Positions 21,096 to 29,815 of a stretch of 55,315 nt of DNA are shown here, piece by piece. Where the stretch lies: contig NZ_NRRQ01000021.1 in NCBI RefSeq assembly GCF_016583745.1, positions 1 through 55,315 of the forward strand, in the 5' to 3' direction. Origin of the DNA: Chromatium okenii (GTDB lineage Bacteria; Pseudomonadota; Gammaproteobacteria; Chromatiales; Chromatiaceae). The notes beneath the pieces are model-generated. The model made no database searches, had not been told where the DNA came from, and was given only the letters and a program-made list of their open reading frames with translations. The translations under genes were made by a program, and so were the position numbers. Numbering within the stretch: the stretch's first letter is position 1; each line of letters starts with the position of its first letter.

Positions 21096-22982
21096 ATGCA
21101 CCGTCGTCACTTTTTAGCTGGGCTGGGACTCGCTGCGGTTGGCAGCGCCCTTGGATTGTATGCGATCCAACCGCGTCGCACGATTTTATCTTTTGCCGCT
21201 GCGGATAATGATACGCGTCCATTAACGCCGTCAACACCAAAAAAAGTCGTGGTGATTGGAGGCGGTTTAGCGGGAATGGCGGCAAGCTATGAATTATTAA
21301 AACGGGGCTTTGCAGTGACCTTGGTTGAGCGTGCCAGCAATTTAGGTGGACGCCTGACCGGTTGGGATGTGGATGTGAATGGAGAAACAATGGCAACCGA
21401 GCATGGTTTTCATGGGTTTTTCAATCAGTATTACAATCTGCACGGTTTATTGGATGAACTTGGGGTGCGCGGCAATTTCAAGCCCGTGAAAGATTATCCC
21501 ATTCTATTCAAGGATAAACCGACTGAGAGTTTTACGAATACGACGACGATTTTTCCTTTCAATTTGCTGGCAGTCATCAACCAATCAAAATCGGTGTCGA
21601 TTTTAGATTTTAACGATCCGAGCAGTAAAGTGTACGAGTTGATGCGTTACAATCCCAAGGAGACTTTTGCGCGTTTTGATGATCTCGATTTTAAGAGCTT
21701 TTGCCGCACTGTGAATCAACCGATGGTTGATACGATTATTGAACCATTTGCGCATACTTCATTTAATCAGTTTCATCAGTACTCTACTGCGGAAGGGATT
21801 AAATTTTTCCATTTCTTTTTTCTCGGCAATCCGAATGGGATGGGATATGACCAGACGATTGATGATGCGATGACTTCATTGGTGACGCCATTGACGCAAC
21901 GTTTAATTGCGCTCGGTGGCAAGGTAATGACGGGAGTTGAGGTGCAACGCATCATTGAAAATGAGGGCAAAATTATTCAGGTGGTGCTTAAACGTCCCGG
22001 TGAAGCGCAGATGCAAGAACATCGCGTTCCAGCGGCTGATGTGGGAATGAATTGGACGCCATTTTGGGGCAGCAGCAAGACCGATTTGTATTATGTGAAG
22101 CGTAATGAACAGGGAGAATTTCAAGCGGTATCAGGTCGTTGTACGCACATGGGTTGCCCGGTGGGATTGGATGCGACAACGGGTGGTTTTGCTTGTCCCT
22201 GTCATGGAGCCAAATATGATGCGCAAGGAGTGCCGACTACTGGTCCGACTAAAATGCCATTAAATCCTATGACAACAGCAGTACATGGAACGGAATTAAC
22301 GCTCACTGCGGCAGTGAATACGACCGAATTAGATGCTGATTATGTGGTGATGGCGTGTGATGTGCCGGGAATAAAAGCAATTGTGGCGCAGTCTGCATTA
22401 TCACAGCCCAATTTTGTTGCCAGTGTTGAGCAATTAGGCGTCGCTGATCCGTATATTGTGTGGCGCATGTGGTTGGATCGCGCTATTCAACCGTTGGACG
22501 TGCCGTTTTATACTACTAGCGGGTATCAGTTTACTGATTCCATTGCCATTTATTCGCAACTACAACCGCAATTTGTTGATTGGGCGCAGCGGCATCAGGG
22601 CGCGGTAATTGAGCTTCATGCGTATGCGGTGGAACCAGAAAATGTGCTGCCAGAAGCGGAGATTAAACGCATTATGCGCGAGGAGCTTGATCTTTTAATT
22701 CCTGAATTAAAAGGTGCGGCGATTGTGTATGATATTTACACCATGCAACAGAATTTCCCGCGCTGGGCACCCGGTGATCATGCGAATCGTCCGGGCGTTA
22801 AAACGCCAATTCCTAATCTGTTTTTAGCAGGTGATTTTTTGCGGCTGGATATTCCCGCGAATTTAATGGAAGCGGCAACGATGACCGGACGCATGGCGGC
22901 TAATGAAGTATTGGTTGCCGAGCAATTGCAGGAAAATCCTATCCCTGCAGTATCATTGGTGGGGCCGTTAGTGATTGGTTAA
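21096..22982 (+). CDS. crtU: CrtU-like carotene desaturase/methyltransferase with Rieske domain
   Basis: A 628-residue FAD-dependent desaturase-family protein. After a twin-arginine-like or hydrophobic N-terminus (MHRRHFLAGLGLAAVGSALG) comes the Rossmann motif VVVIGGGLAGMAASYELLKRG. A Rieske domain is inserted around residues 300-400 with CTHMGCPVG and CPCHGAKYD, giving the Cys-His and Cys-His pairs for a 2Fe-2S cluster. The C-terminal NLFLAGDFLRLDIPANLMEA is the closing FAD motif of CrtI/CrtU proteins. CrtU enzymes convert a beta ring into a chi or phi aromatic ring while moving a methyl group. Adjacent crtY supports this. A generic FAD/Rieske oxidoreductase is the alternative. Confidence 0.78.
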   Translation: MHRRHFLAGLGLAAVGSALGLYAIQPRRTILSFAAADNDTRPLTPSTPKKVVVIGGGLAGMAASYELLKRGFAVTLVERASNLGGRLTGWDVDVNGETMATEHGFHGFFNQYYNLHGLLDELGVRGNFKPVKDYPILFKDKPTESFTNTTTIFPFNLLAVINQSKSVSILDFNDPSSKVYELMRYNPKETFARFDDLDFKSFCRTVNQPMVDTIIEPFAHTSFNQFHQYSTAEGIKFFHFFFLGNPNGMGYDQTIDDAMTSLVTPLTQRLIALGGKVMTGVEVQRIIENEGKIIQVVLKRPGEAQMQEHRVPAADVGMNWTPFWGSSKTDLYYVKRNEQGEFQAVSGRCTHMGCPVGLDATTGGFACPCHGAKYDAQGVPTTGPTKMPLNPMTTAVHGTELTLTAAVNTTELDADYVVMACDVPGIKAIVAQSALSQPNFVASVEQLGVADPYIVWRMWLDRAIQPLDVPFYTTSGYQFTDSIAIYSQLQPQFVDWAQRHQGAVIELHAYAVEPENVLPEAEIKRIMREELDLLIPELKGAAIVYDIYTMQQNFPRWAPGDHANRPGVKTPIPNLFLAGDFLRLDIPANLMEAATMTGRMAANEVLVAEQLQENPIPAVSLVGPLVIG

Positions 22983-23017
22983 TGGTGCAGCGCAGCACAA
23001 TTGCGCACTGCTGAAAC

Positions 23018-23050
23018 AAACGCCATCGCAATACGGTGGCGTTTTTTATT
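23018..23050 (+). terminator. Rho-independent terminator after crtU
   Basis: AAACGCCATCG and CGGTGGCGTTT pair as an 11-base stem (one G-T pair) with a five-base loop and run directly into TTTTTATT, 36 bases after the crtU stop. Confidence 0.88.
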
Positions 23051-23185
23051 GGGCGGGTGCTATTCAAAACTATGGCGCAGTGCTACACTTTTTTGGCGTC
23101 GTGCCGGGTGCGGCAATGACGCGCTGATCTTTGAATAAAATGGGTTATGTAAGAAACAATCGCGCAGGCGATAATCAATCATTTT

Positions 23186-23941
23186 ATGACGGGAAATATG
23201 GCAATGAAACGCAGCGTATTTTTTAGTTTATCTGTATTATTGGGAAGCAGTATTGCCACTGCTGGACATGAGGTGCATTGGGGTTATTCCGGTGCGGATG
23301 GCCCGGAACACTGGGGGGAATTGAACCCACAATTTACAGAGTGCAAGAACGGAAAATATCAGACGCCGATTGATTTAACGCAGATGGTCGATCAGCAATT
23401 ACCACCGCTAGATTTTCATTATCGCCCCGGTGGTGATGATGAGATCAATAACGGTCATACGATTCAAATTCATTACGCCGCAGGAAGTTCAATCCGTTTA
23501 GATGGACGCGATTATGAACTCAAGCAATATCATTTCCACACGCCGAGTGAGAATCACATTGGCGGTAAAGAATTTCCAATGGAAGCGCATTTAGTTCATG
23601 CAGATCAAGATGGACATTTATTAGTGATTGCGGTGATGTTTCAGGAGGGTGAGGAAAACTTGGCATTGAAAGAGCCTTGGGCGGCGATGCCGACGCACGT
23701 TGATGAACACACGCCGCTGCCGTTGCAGGTTTCGGCGGAGGCGCTGCTGCCGCAAGACCATGATTATTATCGGTTTACTGGCTCATTGACGACGCCGCCC
23801 TGTACGGAAGGAGTGACGTGGATTGTGCTGAAGCAGCCGGTGACGGCGTCGGCGGGGCAAATTCACAAGTTTGCCGAGGTGATGGGGCATCCGAACAATC
23901 GCCCGATCCAGCCGCTGAATGCGCGGTTAATTGTTGAATAA
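23186..23941 (+). CDS. cah: Alpha-type carbonic anhydrase, exported
   Basis: A 251-residue protein with a Sec signal peptide (MKRSVFFSLSVLLGSSIATA) followed by the alpha-carbonic anhydrase fold: HWGYSGADGPEHWGELNP at the N-terminus, zinc ligands H116, H118 and H135 (counting from base 23186) in QYHFHTPSENH and EAHLVHAD, and TGSLTTPPCTEGVTW near the C-terminus. It should hydrate CO2 in the periplasm, useful to an autotroph. ATGs at 23186, 23198 and 23204 are all possible; the signal peptide suggests 23204. Its last codons overlap the likely start of mobA, giving a two-gene operon. Confidence 0.93.
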   Translation: MTGNMAMKRSVFFSLSVLLGSSIATAGHEVHWGYSGADGPEHWGELNPQFTECKNGKYQTPIDLTQMVDQQLPPLDFHYRPGGDDEINNGHTIQIHYAAGSSIRLDGRDYELKQYHFHTPSENHIGGKEFPMEAHLVHADQDGHLLVIAVMFQEGEENLALKEPWAAMPTHVDEHTPLPLQVSAEALLPQDHDYYRFTGSLTTPPCTEGVTWIVLKQPVTASAGQIHKFAEVMGHPNNRPIQPLNARLIVE

Positions 23942-24581
23942 GTTGTTAAAACAAGGAGTTATCGCTGCGCCCGCGCTGTCCACCTGCACCGGAGTGGTGC
24001 TGGCGGGCGGGCGGGCGCGGCGCATGAACGGACAAGATAAAGGCTTGATTTTATTGGCGGGACGCCCGTTGGCGGCGTGGGCGCTGGCGGCATTAGCGCC
24101 GCAGGTGTCGACGACGCTCATCAGTGCCAATCGCCATTTCGATCAATATGCGGCATTGGGAGCGCCGGTGGTGACGGACGCGGTGCCGGATTTTGCTGGG
24201 CCGTTGGCGGGTGTTCACAGTGCGCTGATGGCGGCTAAAACCGCGTGGTTGTTGACGGTGCCGGGCGATGCGCCGCAATCGCCGCCGGATTTGGGGCTGC
24301 GCTTGGCGACTGCGGTAGTGGCGGCGCAGGCGGAGGTGGCGGTGGCGACAGTCGGGGCGCAGCGCCAGCCGTTACATGCGTTGGTGCCGGTACATTTAGC
24401 GGCGGAACTGCACGCATATTTGGCGAGCGGCGAGCGGCGGGTCGATGCGTGGTATGCGCAGCGGCGGGTGGTGTGGGTGGATTTTAGTGGGCAAGCGGCG
24501 GCGTTTTTGAATCTCAACACGCCAGCAGAAGTGCTGGCGCTGGAACGGGATGGTTTTGGAAATCAAACGCGGTTATTTTAG
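23931..24581 (+). CDS. mobA: Molybdenum cofactor guanylyltransferase
   Basis: The product of about 216 residues contains TGVVLAGGRARRMNGQDKGL, the nucleotide-binding loop of MobA, and later FAGPLAGVHSALMAAKTAWL and PGDAPQSPP. MobA attaches GMP to molybdopterin to make bis-MGD for DMSO-reductase-family enzymes. There is no ATG at the 5' end; I use the TTG at 23931, which overlaps the carbonic anhydrase gene by 11 bases, but TTGs at 23934 and 23943 are equally possible. Its GC content is clearly higher than that of the upstream gene, with strong GC bias at third positions. A terminator follows at 24649. Confidence 0.88.
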   Translation: MLNKLLKQGVIAAPALSTCTGVVLAGGRARRMNGQDKGLILLAGRPLAAWALAALAPQVSTTLISANRHFDQYAALGAPVVTDAVPDFAGPLAGVHSALMAAKTAWLLTVPGDAPQSPPDLGLRLATAVVAAQAEVAVATVGAQRQPLHALVPVHLAAELHAYLASGERRVDAWYAQRRVVWVDFSGQAAAFLNLNTPAEVLALERDGFGNQTRLF

Positions 24582-24648
24582 TTGCTAAACAAACAGTTAG
24601 GCGCGGCTAAAAAATTTTGCGTGTCCCGCTTGAGTTCAATCAGAAATC

Positions 24649-24672
24649 ACCGCCTCTTGAGGCGGTTTTTTT
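24649..24672 (+). terminator. Rho-independent terminator after mobA
   Basis: ACCGCCTC and the complementary GAGGCGGT form an eight-base stem with a two- to four-base turn, followed by eight T. It overlaps the last bases of the convergent sdhB gene. Confidence 0.85.
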
Positions 24673-25363
24673 ATAACCCCTTGTCTAACATCAACGTTTT
24701 AATCTGACCGATGGCGCGAGTGGGATTGAGCGCCTTCGGGCACACCTCAACGCAATTCATAATGCTGTGGCAGCGAAATACCTTATATGGACCGGCCAAG
24801 GCGTCGAGACGCGCTTCGGCAGCTTGATCGCGGCTGTCGGCGAGAAACCGCCACGCTTGCAATAAAGCGGCAGGGCCATGAAATTTCTCAGGATTCCACC
24901 AAAACGACGGGCAAGCGGTGGAGCAGCACCCGCACAAAATGCACTCGTATAACCCATCTAATTGATCGCGCTGCGCTGGAGTTTGTAAAATTTCTTGTTC
25001 CGGCAAAGGATCATGGCGAATTAAATACGGTTTAATCGCACGATATTGTTCATAAAACTGCGTTAAATCGACAACTAAATCACGAATAATTGGACGCCCC
25101 GGCAGCGGTCGCACCGTAATTGGCGTGGTTAATTCTGCAATTGGCGTAATACACGCTAATACGTTGCGCCCATTCACATTCACTGCATCAGAACCACACA
25201 CGCCTTCGCCGCACGAATGGCGAAAACTAAAGGATTCATCTTGTTGTTTAATTGCTAATAACGCATCGCGCACCATCATACCGGGGTGCGGAGTGATACA
25301 ATAAGAATGCAAGCGTGGCGTGGCGTCGCAGTCGGGATTATAACGATAGACGTTGATATTCAT
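24671..25363 (-). CDS. sdhB: Succinate dehydrogenase/fumarate reductase iron-sulfur subunit
   Basis: A 230-residue SdhB/FrdB. The N-terminal ferredoxin domain has the 2Fe-2S ligands in SCGEGVCGSDAVNVNG and NVLACITP; aspartate replaces the third motif cysteine, as in many SdhB proteins. The C-terminal domain has ECILCGCCSTACPSFWW and CHSIMNCVEVCPKALNP for the 4Fe-4S and 3Fe-4S centres. It normally passes electrons between the flavoprotein SdhA and quinone. sdhA, sdhC and sdhD are not next to it: upstream lies an intergenic region, then sodB in the same direction. The gene is complete, so the operon was either split or the other subunits are elsewhere. Confidence 0.92.
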   Translation of the reverse strand: MNINVYRYNPDCDATPRLHSYCITPHPGMMVRDALLAIKQQDESFSFRHSCGEGVCGSDAVNVNGRNVLACITPIAELTTPITVRPLPGRPIIRDLVVDLTQFYEQYRAIKPYLIRHDPLPEQEILQTPAQRDQLDGLYECILCGCCSTACPSFWWNPEKFHGPAALLQAWRFLADSRDQAAEARLDALAGPYKVFRCHSIMNCVEVCPKALNPTRAIGQIKTLMLDKGL

Positions 25364-25411
25364 GTAGCCGCCTAATGTTGGCGCGTATTAAAGTGCGCGG
25401 CAGTGTACATT

Positions 25412-25449
25412 AAAAAACCCGCTCGCATCTTGCAATGCGACAGCGGGTG
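25412..25449 (-). terminator. Rho-independent terminator after sodB
   Basis: ACCCGCT-CGCAT pairs with ATGCG-ACAGCGGGT (a 12-base stem with a small bulge) and on the minus strand continues into TTTTTTAA. Confidence 0.85.
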
Positions 25450-25487
25450 TTAATCACAAGCCTGCTGAATAGCGCGAGCAGTGGCGC

Positions 25488-26069
25488 TTAGTCGGCATAA
25501 TTCGCAGCAACAAACTCCCAATTGATTTTTTCCCAAATCGTTTCCAGATATTTCGGGCGAGCGTTGCGATAGTCAACGTAATAAGCATGTTCCCACACAT
25601 CGACCGTTAATAGCGCCGTTTTACCGGATGTCATGGGCGTACCGGCGTTGGCAGTATTGAAAATCTCCAGCGTGCCATCGCTATTCTTTACCAACCACGT
25701 CCAGCCAGAACCGAAATTCGTGGTTGCAGACTGCGTGAATTGCTTTTTGAAATCAGCGAATGAACCAAAGGTTGCAGTAATGGCATCTGCCAAGGCGCCA
25801 GTTGGAGCGCCGCCACCAGTTGGACTCAAGCAATTCCAATAAAACGTGTGATTCCAAACCTGCGCGGCGTTATTAAATAACCCGCCCGCCGCTTTCATAA
25901 TGATGTCGGTCAAACTCAGGTCAGCGAATTCAGTGCCGGCAATTAAATTGTTCAGGTTGGTGACATAGGTTTGATGATGTTTGCCGTAGTGATAGTCGAT
26001 GGTTTCAGCGGAAATAACCGGCGCAAGCGCATCTTTAGCGTAGGGTAAAGCAGGTAATTCGTGAGTCAT
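25488..26069 (-). CDS. sodB: Iron superoxide dismutase
   Basis: A 193-residue Fe-type superoxide dismutase starting MTHELPALPYAKDALAPVIS. Metal ligands lie in YHYGKHHQTYV, NNAAQVWNHTFYWNCLSP, and VDVWEHAYYVDYRNARPKYL; the AAQVWNHTFYW context is that of Fe rather than Mn enzymes. It removes superoxide in the cytoplasm and protects iron-sulfur proteins. The frame extends to an ATG at 26102, but 26069 matches the family start. A perfect palindrome at 26135-26152 lies 66 bases upstream of the start and could be an operator. A terminator follows the gene. Confidence 0.95.
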   Translation of the reverse strand: MTHELPALPYAKDALAPVISAETIDYHYGKHHQTYVTNLNNLIAGTEFADLSLTDIIMKAAGGLFNNAAQVWNHTFYWNCLSPTGGGAPTGALADAITATFGSFADFKKQFTQSATTNFGSGWTWLVKNSDGTLEIFNTANAGTPMTSGKTALLTVDVWEHAYYVDYRNARPKYLETIWEKINWEFVAANYAD

Positions 26070-26134
26070 AAATCGCAAGCTCCAAGTGAGGGAATGATGC
26101 AACGGTGTTGTAATACTACAGATAGGTGCATTTT

Positions 26135-26152
26135 TACCAGTTTCAACTGGTA
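26135..26152. promoter_or_regulatory. Perfect palindrome upstream of sodB
   Basis: TACCAGTT-TC-AACTGGTA is an 8-2-8 perfect inverted repeat, 66-83 bases before the sodB start codon. No T run follows it on either strand, so an operator for a dimeric regulator is more likely than a terminator. The regulator is not known. Confidence 0.4.
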
Positions 26153-26226
26153 GCAGTGACAGACATTGAGCGCCAATGCACGGTTTTTTCTATTGCCTCG
26201 TGCCGGATAGTGTACATTCACTGCGG

Positions 26227-26355
26227 CTACCCGATGATGGTGCCTAAAATATAGGAAATGGTAGCAATCAGCAATGTGGATGATGAGAAAGAAAACACAA
26301 TGAATATCACAAGCAGTGCGATGATTCCAACTAAGGTTGCGGTGAGCTTATTCAT
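26227..26355 (-). CDS. Possible 42-residue single-span membrane protein
   Basis: A short minus-strand frame from ATG at 26355 encodes a 42-residue peptide with start MNKLTATLVGIIALLVIFIV and two hydrophobic stretches (LVGIIALLVIFIVFSF and LLIATISYILGTIIG). This amphiphilic, almost charge-free composition resembles small membrane proteins rather than a chance frame. It lies 20 bases downstream of the NYN-domain gene on the same strand, so it could be co-transcribed. The ribosome-binding site is weak. I do not recognise a family. Confidence 0.35.
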   Translation of the reverse strand: MNKLTATLVGIIALLVIFIVFSFSSSTLLIATISYILGTIIG

Positions 26356-26375
26356 GCAGCGATTCTCAGGATCGT

Positions 26376-27068
26376 TTAGAGAGAATAATGAATTGCCCCG
26401 GTGTTTTCTTTCACATAGCCACGTTTAATGAGTTCTGCATAAACTTGTTCTATTTTAGTTTGCGGGACGTTTTTTCCGCAAACCGATTGAATCGTGTTGA
26501 GTAATGTTGCTGGTTTAGCGGGTTTACCTTGCTTGCGTTTTATTAAATCGTTGCGTGCAATGTTCACTAACGCATCAATAGACGGTTGCGGTGCAGGCTG
26601 AGTTTGATTGCTGCCAGTCACTGCCTTAATTACAGTTTTAATTGCTGGCGGTATAGGTTTTTCAAGCGGCAACTGCGGTGCTGGTGGCGCAGCGGGCGGT
26701 TGAAAACAAGGCATTGTTTCAAGTGATACAGAACGCACTGCCGTGATCTTCTGTTTTTTTAAGTGATCTAACAGCGGATCAAAGCCAGTATCTTTGGAAA
26801 TGATATGAAAAAATGCGTCAGGCTCTGCTGCTGCCAATGTGCCGAGAGTATAGGCAATGTGAAAATCAAGCGCATTATTGCCCACTGTTTCCAATACGAT
26901 ATATTCGGCGCGTTGTTTTAATGCCTGCATCGTGAGCACTAATTCAAGCGGCAGCTTGGTATTCTTTGGCCCTAAAAAAACGCGCACCTCAAACTGTTCG
27001 CCCGTTAGCAGCGCCACCGTTTTAATCGGCACGTTTTCATAATCAATCAAGACGTAGTTTTTGCGCAC
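26376..27068 (-). CDS. NYN/PIN-like putative ribonuclease
   Basis: A 230-residue protein with an N-terminal NYN (LabA/PIN-like) nuclease domain: LIDYENVP at the start, then VGNNALDFHIAYTLGTLA and HIISKDTGFDPLLDHLKKQ, giving the conserved metal-binding aspartates of the family. A proline-rich linker (about residues 120-155) leads to a C-terminal helical domain of about 70 residues that resembles a winged helix or LOTUS-like RNA-binding module (LLNTIQSVCGKNVPQTKI). It probably acts on RNA. It lies 18 bases downstream of parE on the same strand, and may share its transcript. Confidence 0.78.
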   Translation of the reverse strand: MRKNYVLIDYENVPIKTVALLTGEQFEVRVFLGPKNTKLPLELVLTMQALKQRAEYIVLETVGNNALDFHIAYTLGTLAAAEPDAFFHIISKDTGFDPLLDHLKKQKITAVRSVSLETMPCFQPPAAPPAPQLPLEKPIPPAIKTVIKAVTGSNQTQPAPQPSIDALVNIARNDLIKRKQGKPAKPATLLNTIQSVCGKNVPQTKIEQVYAELIKRGYVKENTGAIHYSL

Positions 27069-27086
27069 CGCTGCACCATCATCAGA

Positions 27087-28973
27087 TTAAATCTCAGCTA
27101 AGTCGCCTTTTTCTTGTAGCCATTGGCGGCGATCCGCAGCGCGTTTTTTCGCCAGTAATAAATCCAGCATTTGCTCACTGTCATCGTCATCAGTAATCGT
27201 CAATTGCACCAAGCGCCGCGTGTCTGGATGAATAGTTGTTTCGCGCAATTGCGCCGGGTTCATTTCACCTAAACCCTTAAAACGTTGCAAATTGATTTTG
27301 CCTTTTATTTGTTCGGCGGCAATACGATCTAATAACCCGCGCTTTTCATCGTCATCAAGCGCATAAAAAACGCGTTGCCCCACGTCAATGCGGTACAGCG
27401 GCGGCATTGCGACGTAAACGTGACCTTCTGCCACTAAACGCCGAAAATGCCTTAAAAATAAAGCACATAACAGCGTCGCAATATGTGCGCCGTCAGAATC
27501 GGCATCCGCCAAAATGCAGATTTTGCCAAACCGCAGCCGGCTTAAATCGTCGCTGCCGGGGTCAACGCCAATGGCGACGGCGATGTCGTGTACTTCCTGC
27601 GACGCCAACACTTCGCTGGCGTCAATTTCCCAAGTATTCAATATCTTACCGCGCAGCGGCAGAATCGCTTGAAACTCCCGATCCCGCGCCTGTTTCGCCG
27701 AACCGCCCGCCGAATCGCCCTCCACTAAAAACAACTCGCCGCGTTCTGGATCGGTGGTGGTGCAATCCGCCAGCTTGCCGGGCAGCGCCGGGCCCGCAGT
27801 GATTTTTTTGCGGGTGACGATGCGCCCCGCTCGCAGTCGCAGTTGCGCCGCTGCGATGGCCAATTCCGCGATCTGTTCACCTTCGGCGACGTGCTGATTG
27901 AGCCATAAACTGAACGCATCTTTGACCACGCCGCTGACAAACGCCGCGCATTCCCGTGAGGACAGCCGTTCTTTGGTTTGACCGGAAAATTGCGGCTCGC
28001 GCAGCTTGACCGAAAGGATGTAGCTGACGCGGCTCCAAACATCTTCGGGCGCGAGTTTGACGCCCCGCGGCAGCAAGTTGCGGAATTCGCAAAACTCGCG
28101 CACCGCTTCAGTTAAACCGCTGCGCAAACCGTTGACGTGAGTGCCGCCCTGCACGGTCGGAATCAGATTGACGTAACTTTCCGCGACCGGCTCGCCGCCA
28201 TCGGGCAGCCACACCAGCGCCCACTGCGCCGCTTCATTGCTGGCGCGGAAATCGCCCACGAACATCTCCGCTGGCAGCCGCGCCGCCCCGCCCAATTCTT
28301 GCTCGAGATAGTCGATCAAGCCGTCGCGGTAGCACCAATTGAAGGTTTCGCCGCTCGCCTCATCGCGGAATTGCACCTCCAGCCCCGGACAGAGCACGGC
28401 TTTGGCGCGGAGCAAATGCAGCAGCGGTTTGATGGCGAATTTCGGGGTATCGAAATAGCTCGGATCAGGCCAAAAGCGCAGACGGGTGCCGGTGTTATTG
28501 CGCCCGACGCTGCCGATCTGCGCCAGCGCCGAGGTTTTAGCGCCACCCGCAAAGCGCATCTGGTATTCCAGCCCGCCGCGCTTGACCCACACTTCTAGCC
28601 GCTGCGAGAGCGCGTTGACTACGGAAACGCCGACGCCGTGCAAACCGCCGGAGAATTGATAACTGTCGCCGCTGAATTTGCCGCCAGCGTGGAGTTTGGT
28701 GAGGATGACCTCGACGCCGGGCATCTGTTCGAGCGGGTGCAGATCGACCGGCATTCCGCGTCCGTCATCGCTGACTTCCAGCGAACCATCGCCGTACAGC
28801 GTGACGGCGATGCGGCGAGCGTGACCAGCCAGCGCCTCATCGACGCTGTTATCAATGACTTCTTGGGCGAGGTGATTAGGGCGAGTGGTGTCGGTGTACA
28901 TGCCCGGGCGCTTGCGCACCGGGTCCAGTCCCATCAAGACCTCAATTGCGGCGGCGTTATAGGAACTGCTCAT
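27087..28973 (-). CDS. parE: DNA topoisomerase IV subunit B
   Basis: About 628 residues from [20 protein letters not shown]. The GHKL ATPase domain shows [23 protein letters not shown] and the [16 protein letters not shown] lid; the TOPRIM domain shows [20 protein letters not shown] and [16 protein letters not shown]; the end has [11 protein letters not shown]. ParE with ParC decatenates daughter chromosomes. The length and the [15 protein letters not shown] context favour ParE over GyrB, which is about 800 residues in this group. Start 28973 overlaps the aroE stop by four bases; the longer frame start at 29024 would lie inside aroE. GC is higher than in nearby regions. Confidence 0.94.
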   Translation of the reverse strand: MSSSYNAAAIEVLMGLDPVRKRPGMYTDTTRPNHLAQEVIDNSVDEALAGHARRIAVTLYGDGSLEVSDDGRGMPVDLHPLEQMPGVEVILTKLHAGGKFSGDSYQFSGGLHGVGVSVVNALSQRLEVWVKRGGLEYQMRFAGGAKTSALAQIGSVGRNNTGTRLRFWPDPSYFDTPKFAIKPLLHLLRAKAVLCPGLEVQFRDEASGETFNWCYRDGLIDYLEQELGGAARLPAEMFVGDFRASNEAAQWALVWLPDGGEPVAESYVNLIPTVQGGTHVNGLRSGLTEAVREFCEFRNLLPRGVKLAPEDVWSRVSYILSVKLREPQFSGQTKERLSSRECAAFVSGVVKDAFSLWLNQHVAEGEQIAELAIAAAQLRLRAGRIVTRKKITAGPALPGKLADCTTTDPERGELFLVEGDSAGGSAKQARDREFQAILPLRGKILNTWEIDASEVLASQEVHDIAVAIGVDPGSDDLSRLRFGKICILADADSDGAHIATLLCALFLRHFRRLVAEGHVYVAMPPLYRIDVGQRVFYALDDDEKRGLLDRIAAEQIKGKINLQRFKGLGEMNPAQLRETTIHPDTRRLVQLTITDDDDSEQMLDLLLAKKRAADRRQWLQEKGDLAEI

Positions 28974-29806
28974 GCCGCCAACTGCGCGATCACCGGCGCG
29001 GTGTTGGGGCGCAGCCCGCGCCACAGCCAGAACGCTTCGGCAGCTTGTTCCACCAACATCCCCAAGCCGTTGAGCGATTGCGCCGCGCCCTGCGTCTGGC
29101 TCCAGCGTTGAAACGCGGTGGGGTGCTCGCCGTACAGCAAGTCATACGTCCAGCCGCCGGGCGCGATACAGCCAGCGGGCAACGCCGGCACTTCATCCGT
29201 CAAACCGGCAGAAGTCGCGTTAATGATGAGATCAAATTGCTGCCCGCCCAGCGCCGCCAAACCGCAGCCCGTCACCTGACACCTGACGCCTGACAATTGC
29301 CAACTATTCACCCGCTCCGCCAGCGCCTCCGCTTTTGTCGCCGTGCGATTCGCCACTGCCAACTGCGCGATCCCCGCCTCCAACAGCGGCATCATCACGC
29401 CGCGTGCCGCCCCGCCTGCGCCGAGCAGCAACACCCGCGCTCCGCCGAGCGGAAAAGCGTGATTGATGCTGAGATCGCGCACCAGCCCGATGCCGTCGGT
29501 GTTATCACCGTGCAGGCGACCGTCCGCCAAGCGCAGCAGCGTATTGACTGCGCCCGCCACCTCAGCGCGGGCGCTGCGTTCCGTCGCCAGCGCAAACGCC
29601 TCTTCTTTGAACGGCACCGTCACATTCAACCCCTTGCCGCCGTCAGCAAAAAACCGCTGCACATCGCCAGCAAAATCATCGAGATGTCCCAATAAACGAC
29701 TGTATTCCAAAGTCTGGCGCAGTTGCAGCGCAAATTCCGCATGAATTTGCGGGGATTTGCTATGCGCAATCGGGTTGCCAATCACAGCGTAACGATCAAA
29801 ATCCAT
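28970..29806 (-). CDS. aroE: Shikimate dehydrogenase with an in-frame repeat insertion
   Basis: A 278-residue AroE. It begins [20 protein letters not shown] with the shikimate-binding SKS, then [21 protein letters not shown] and the NADP-binding [17 protein letters not shown] with ANRTATKA. It reduces 3-dehydroshikimate to shikimate. Between AEALAERV and [19 protein letters not shown] the protein carries an extra [16 protein letters not shown]-like peptide encoded by a short direct-repeat element (29270-29312) in place of the usual non-repetitive linker. The reading frame is kept, and the site is a surface linker after the NADP strand, so the enzyme is probably active. It is translationally coupled to parE. 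Confidence 0.94.
   Translation of the reverse strand: MDFDRYAVIGNPIAHSKSPQIHAEFALQLRQTLEYSRLLGHLDDFAGDVQRFFADGGKGLNVTVPFKEEAFALATERSARAEVAGAVNTLLRLADGRLHGDNTDGIGLVRDLSINHAFPLGGARVLLLGAGGAARGVMMPLLEAGIAQLAVANRTATKAEALAERVNSWQLSGVRCQVTGCGLAALGGQQFDLIINATSAGLTDEVPALPAGCIAPGGWTYDLLYGEHPTAFQRWSQTQGAAQSLNGLGMLVEQAAEAFWLWRGLRPNTAPVIAQLAA
29270..29312. repeat. Short CCTGACA-type repeat element inside aroE
   Basis: Three imperfect direct copies of the heptamer ACCTGAC/GCCTGAC follow each other here and end in CAATTGCCAACT. The same flavour of repeat (CTGACAACTGACAACT) occurs between genes at 33258-33275 and near 34270-34320. Here it is carried in frame inside a housekeeping gene. Confidence 0.6.
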
Positions 29807-29815
29807 TGCAGCTCA

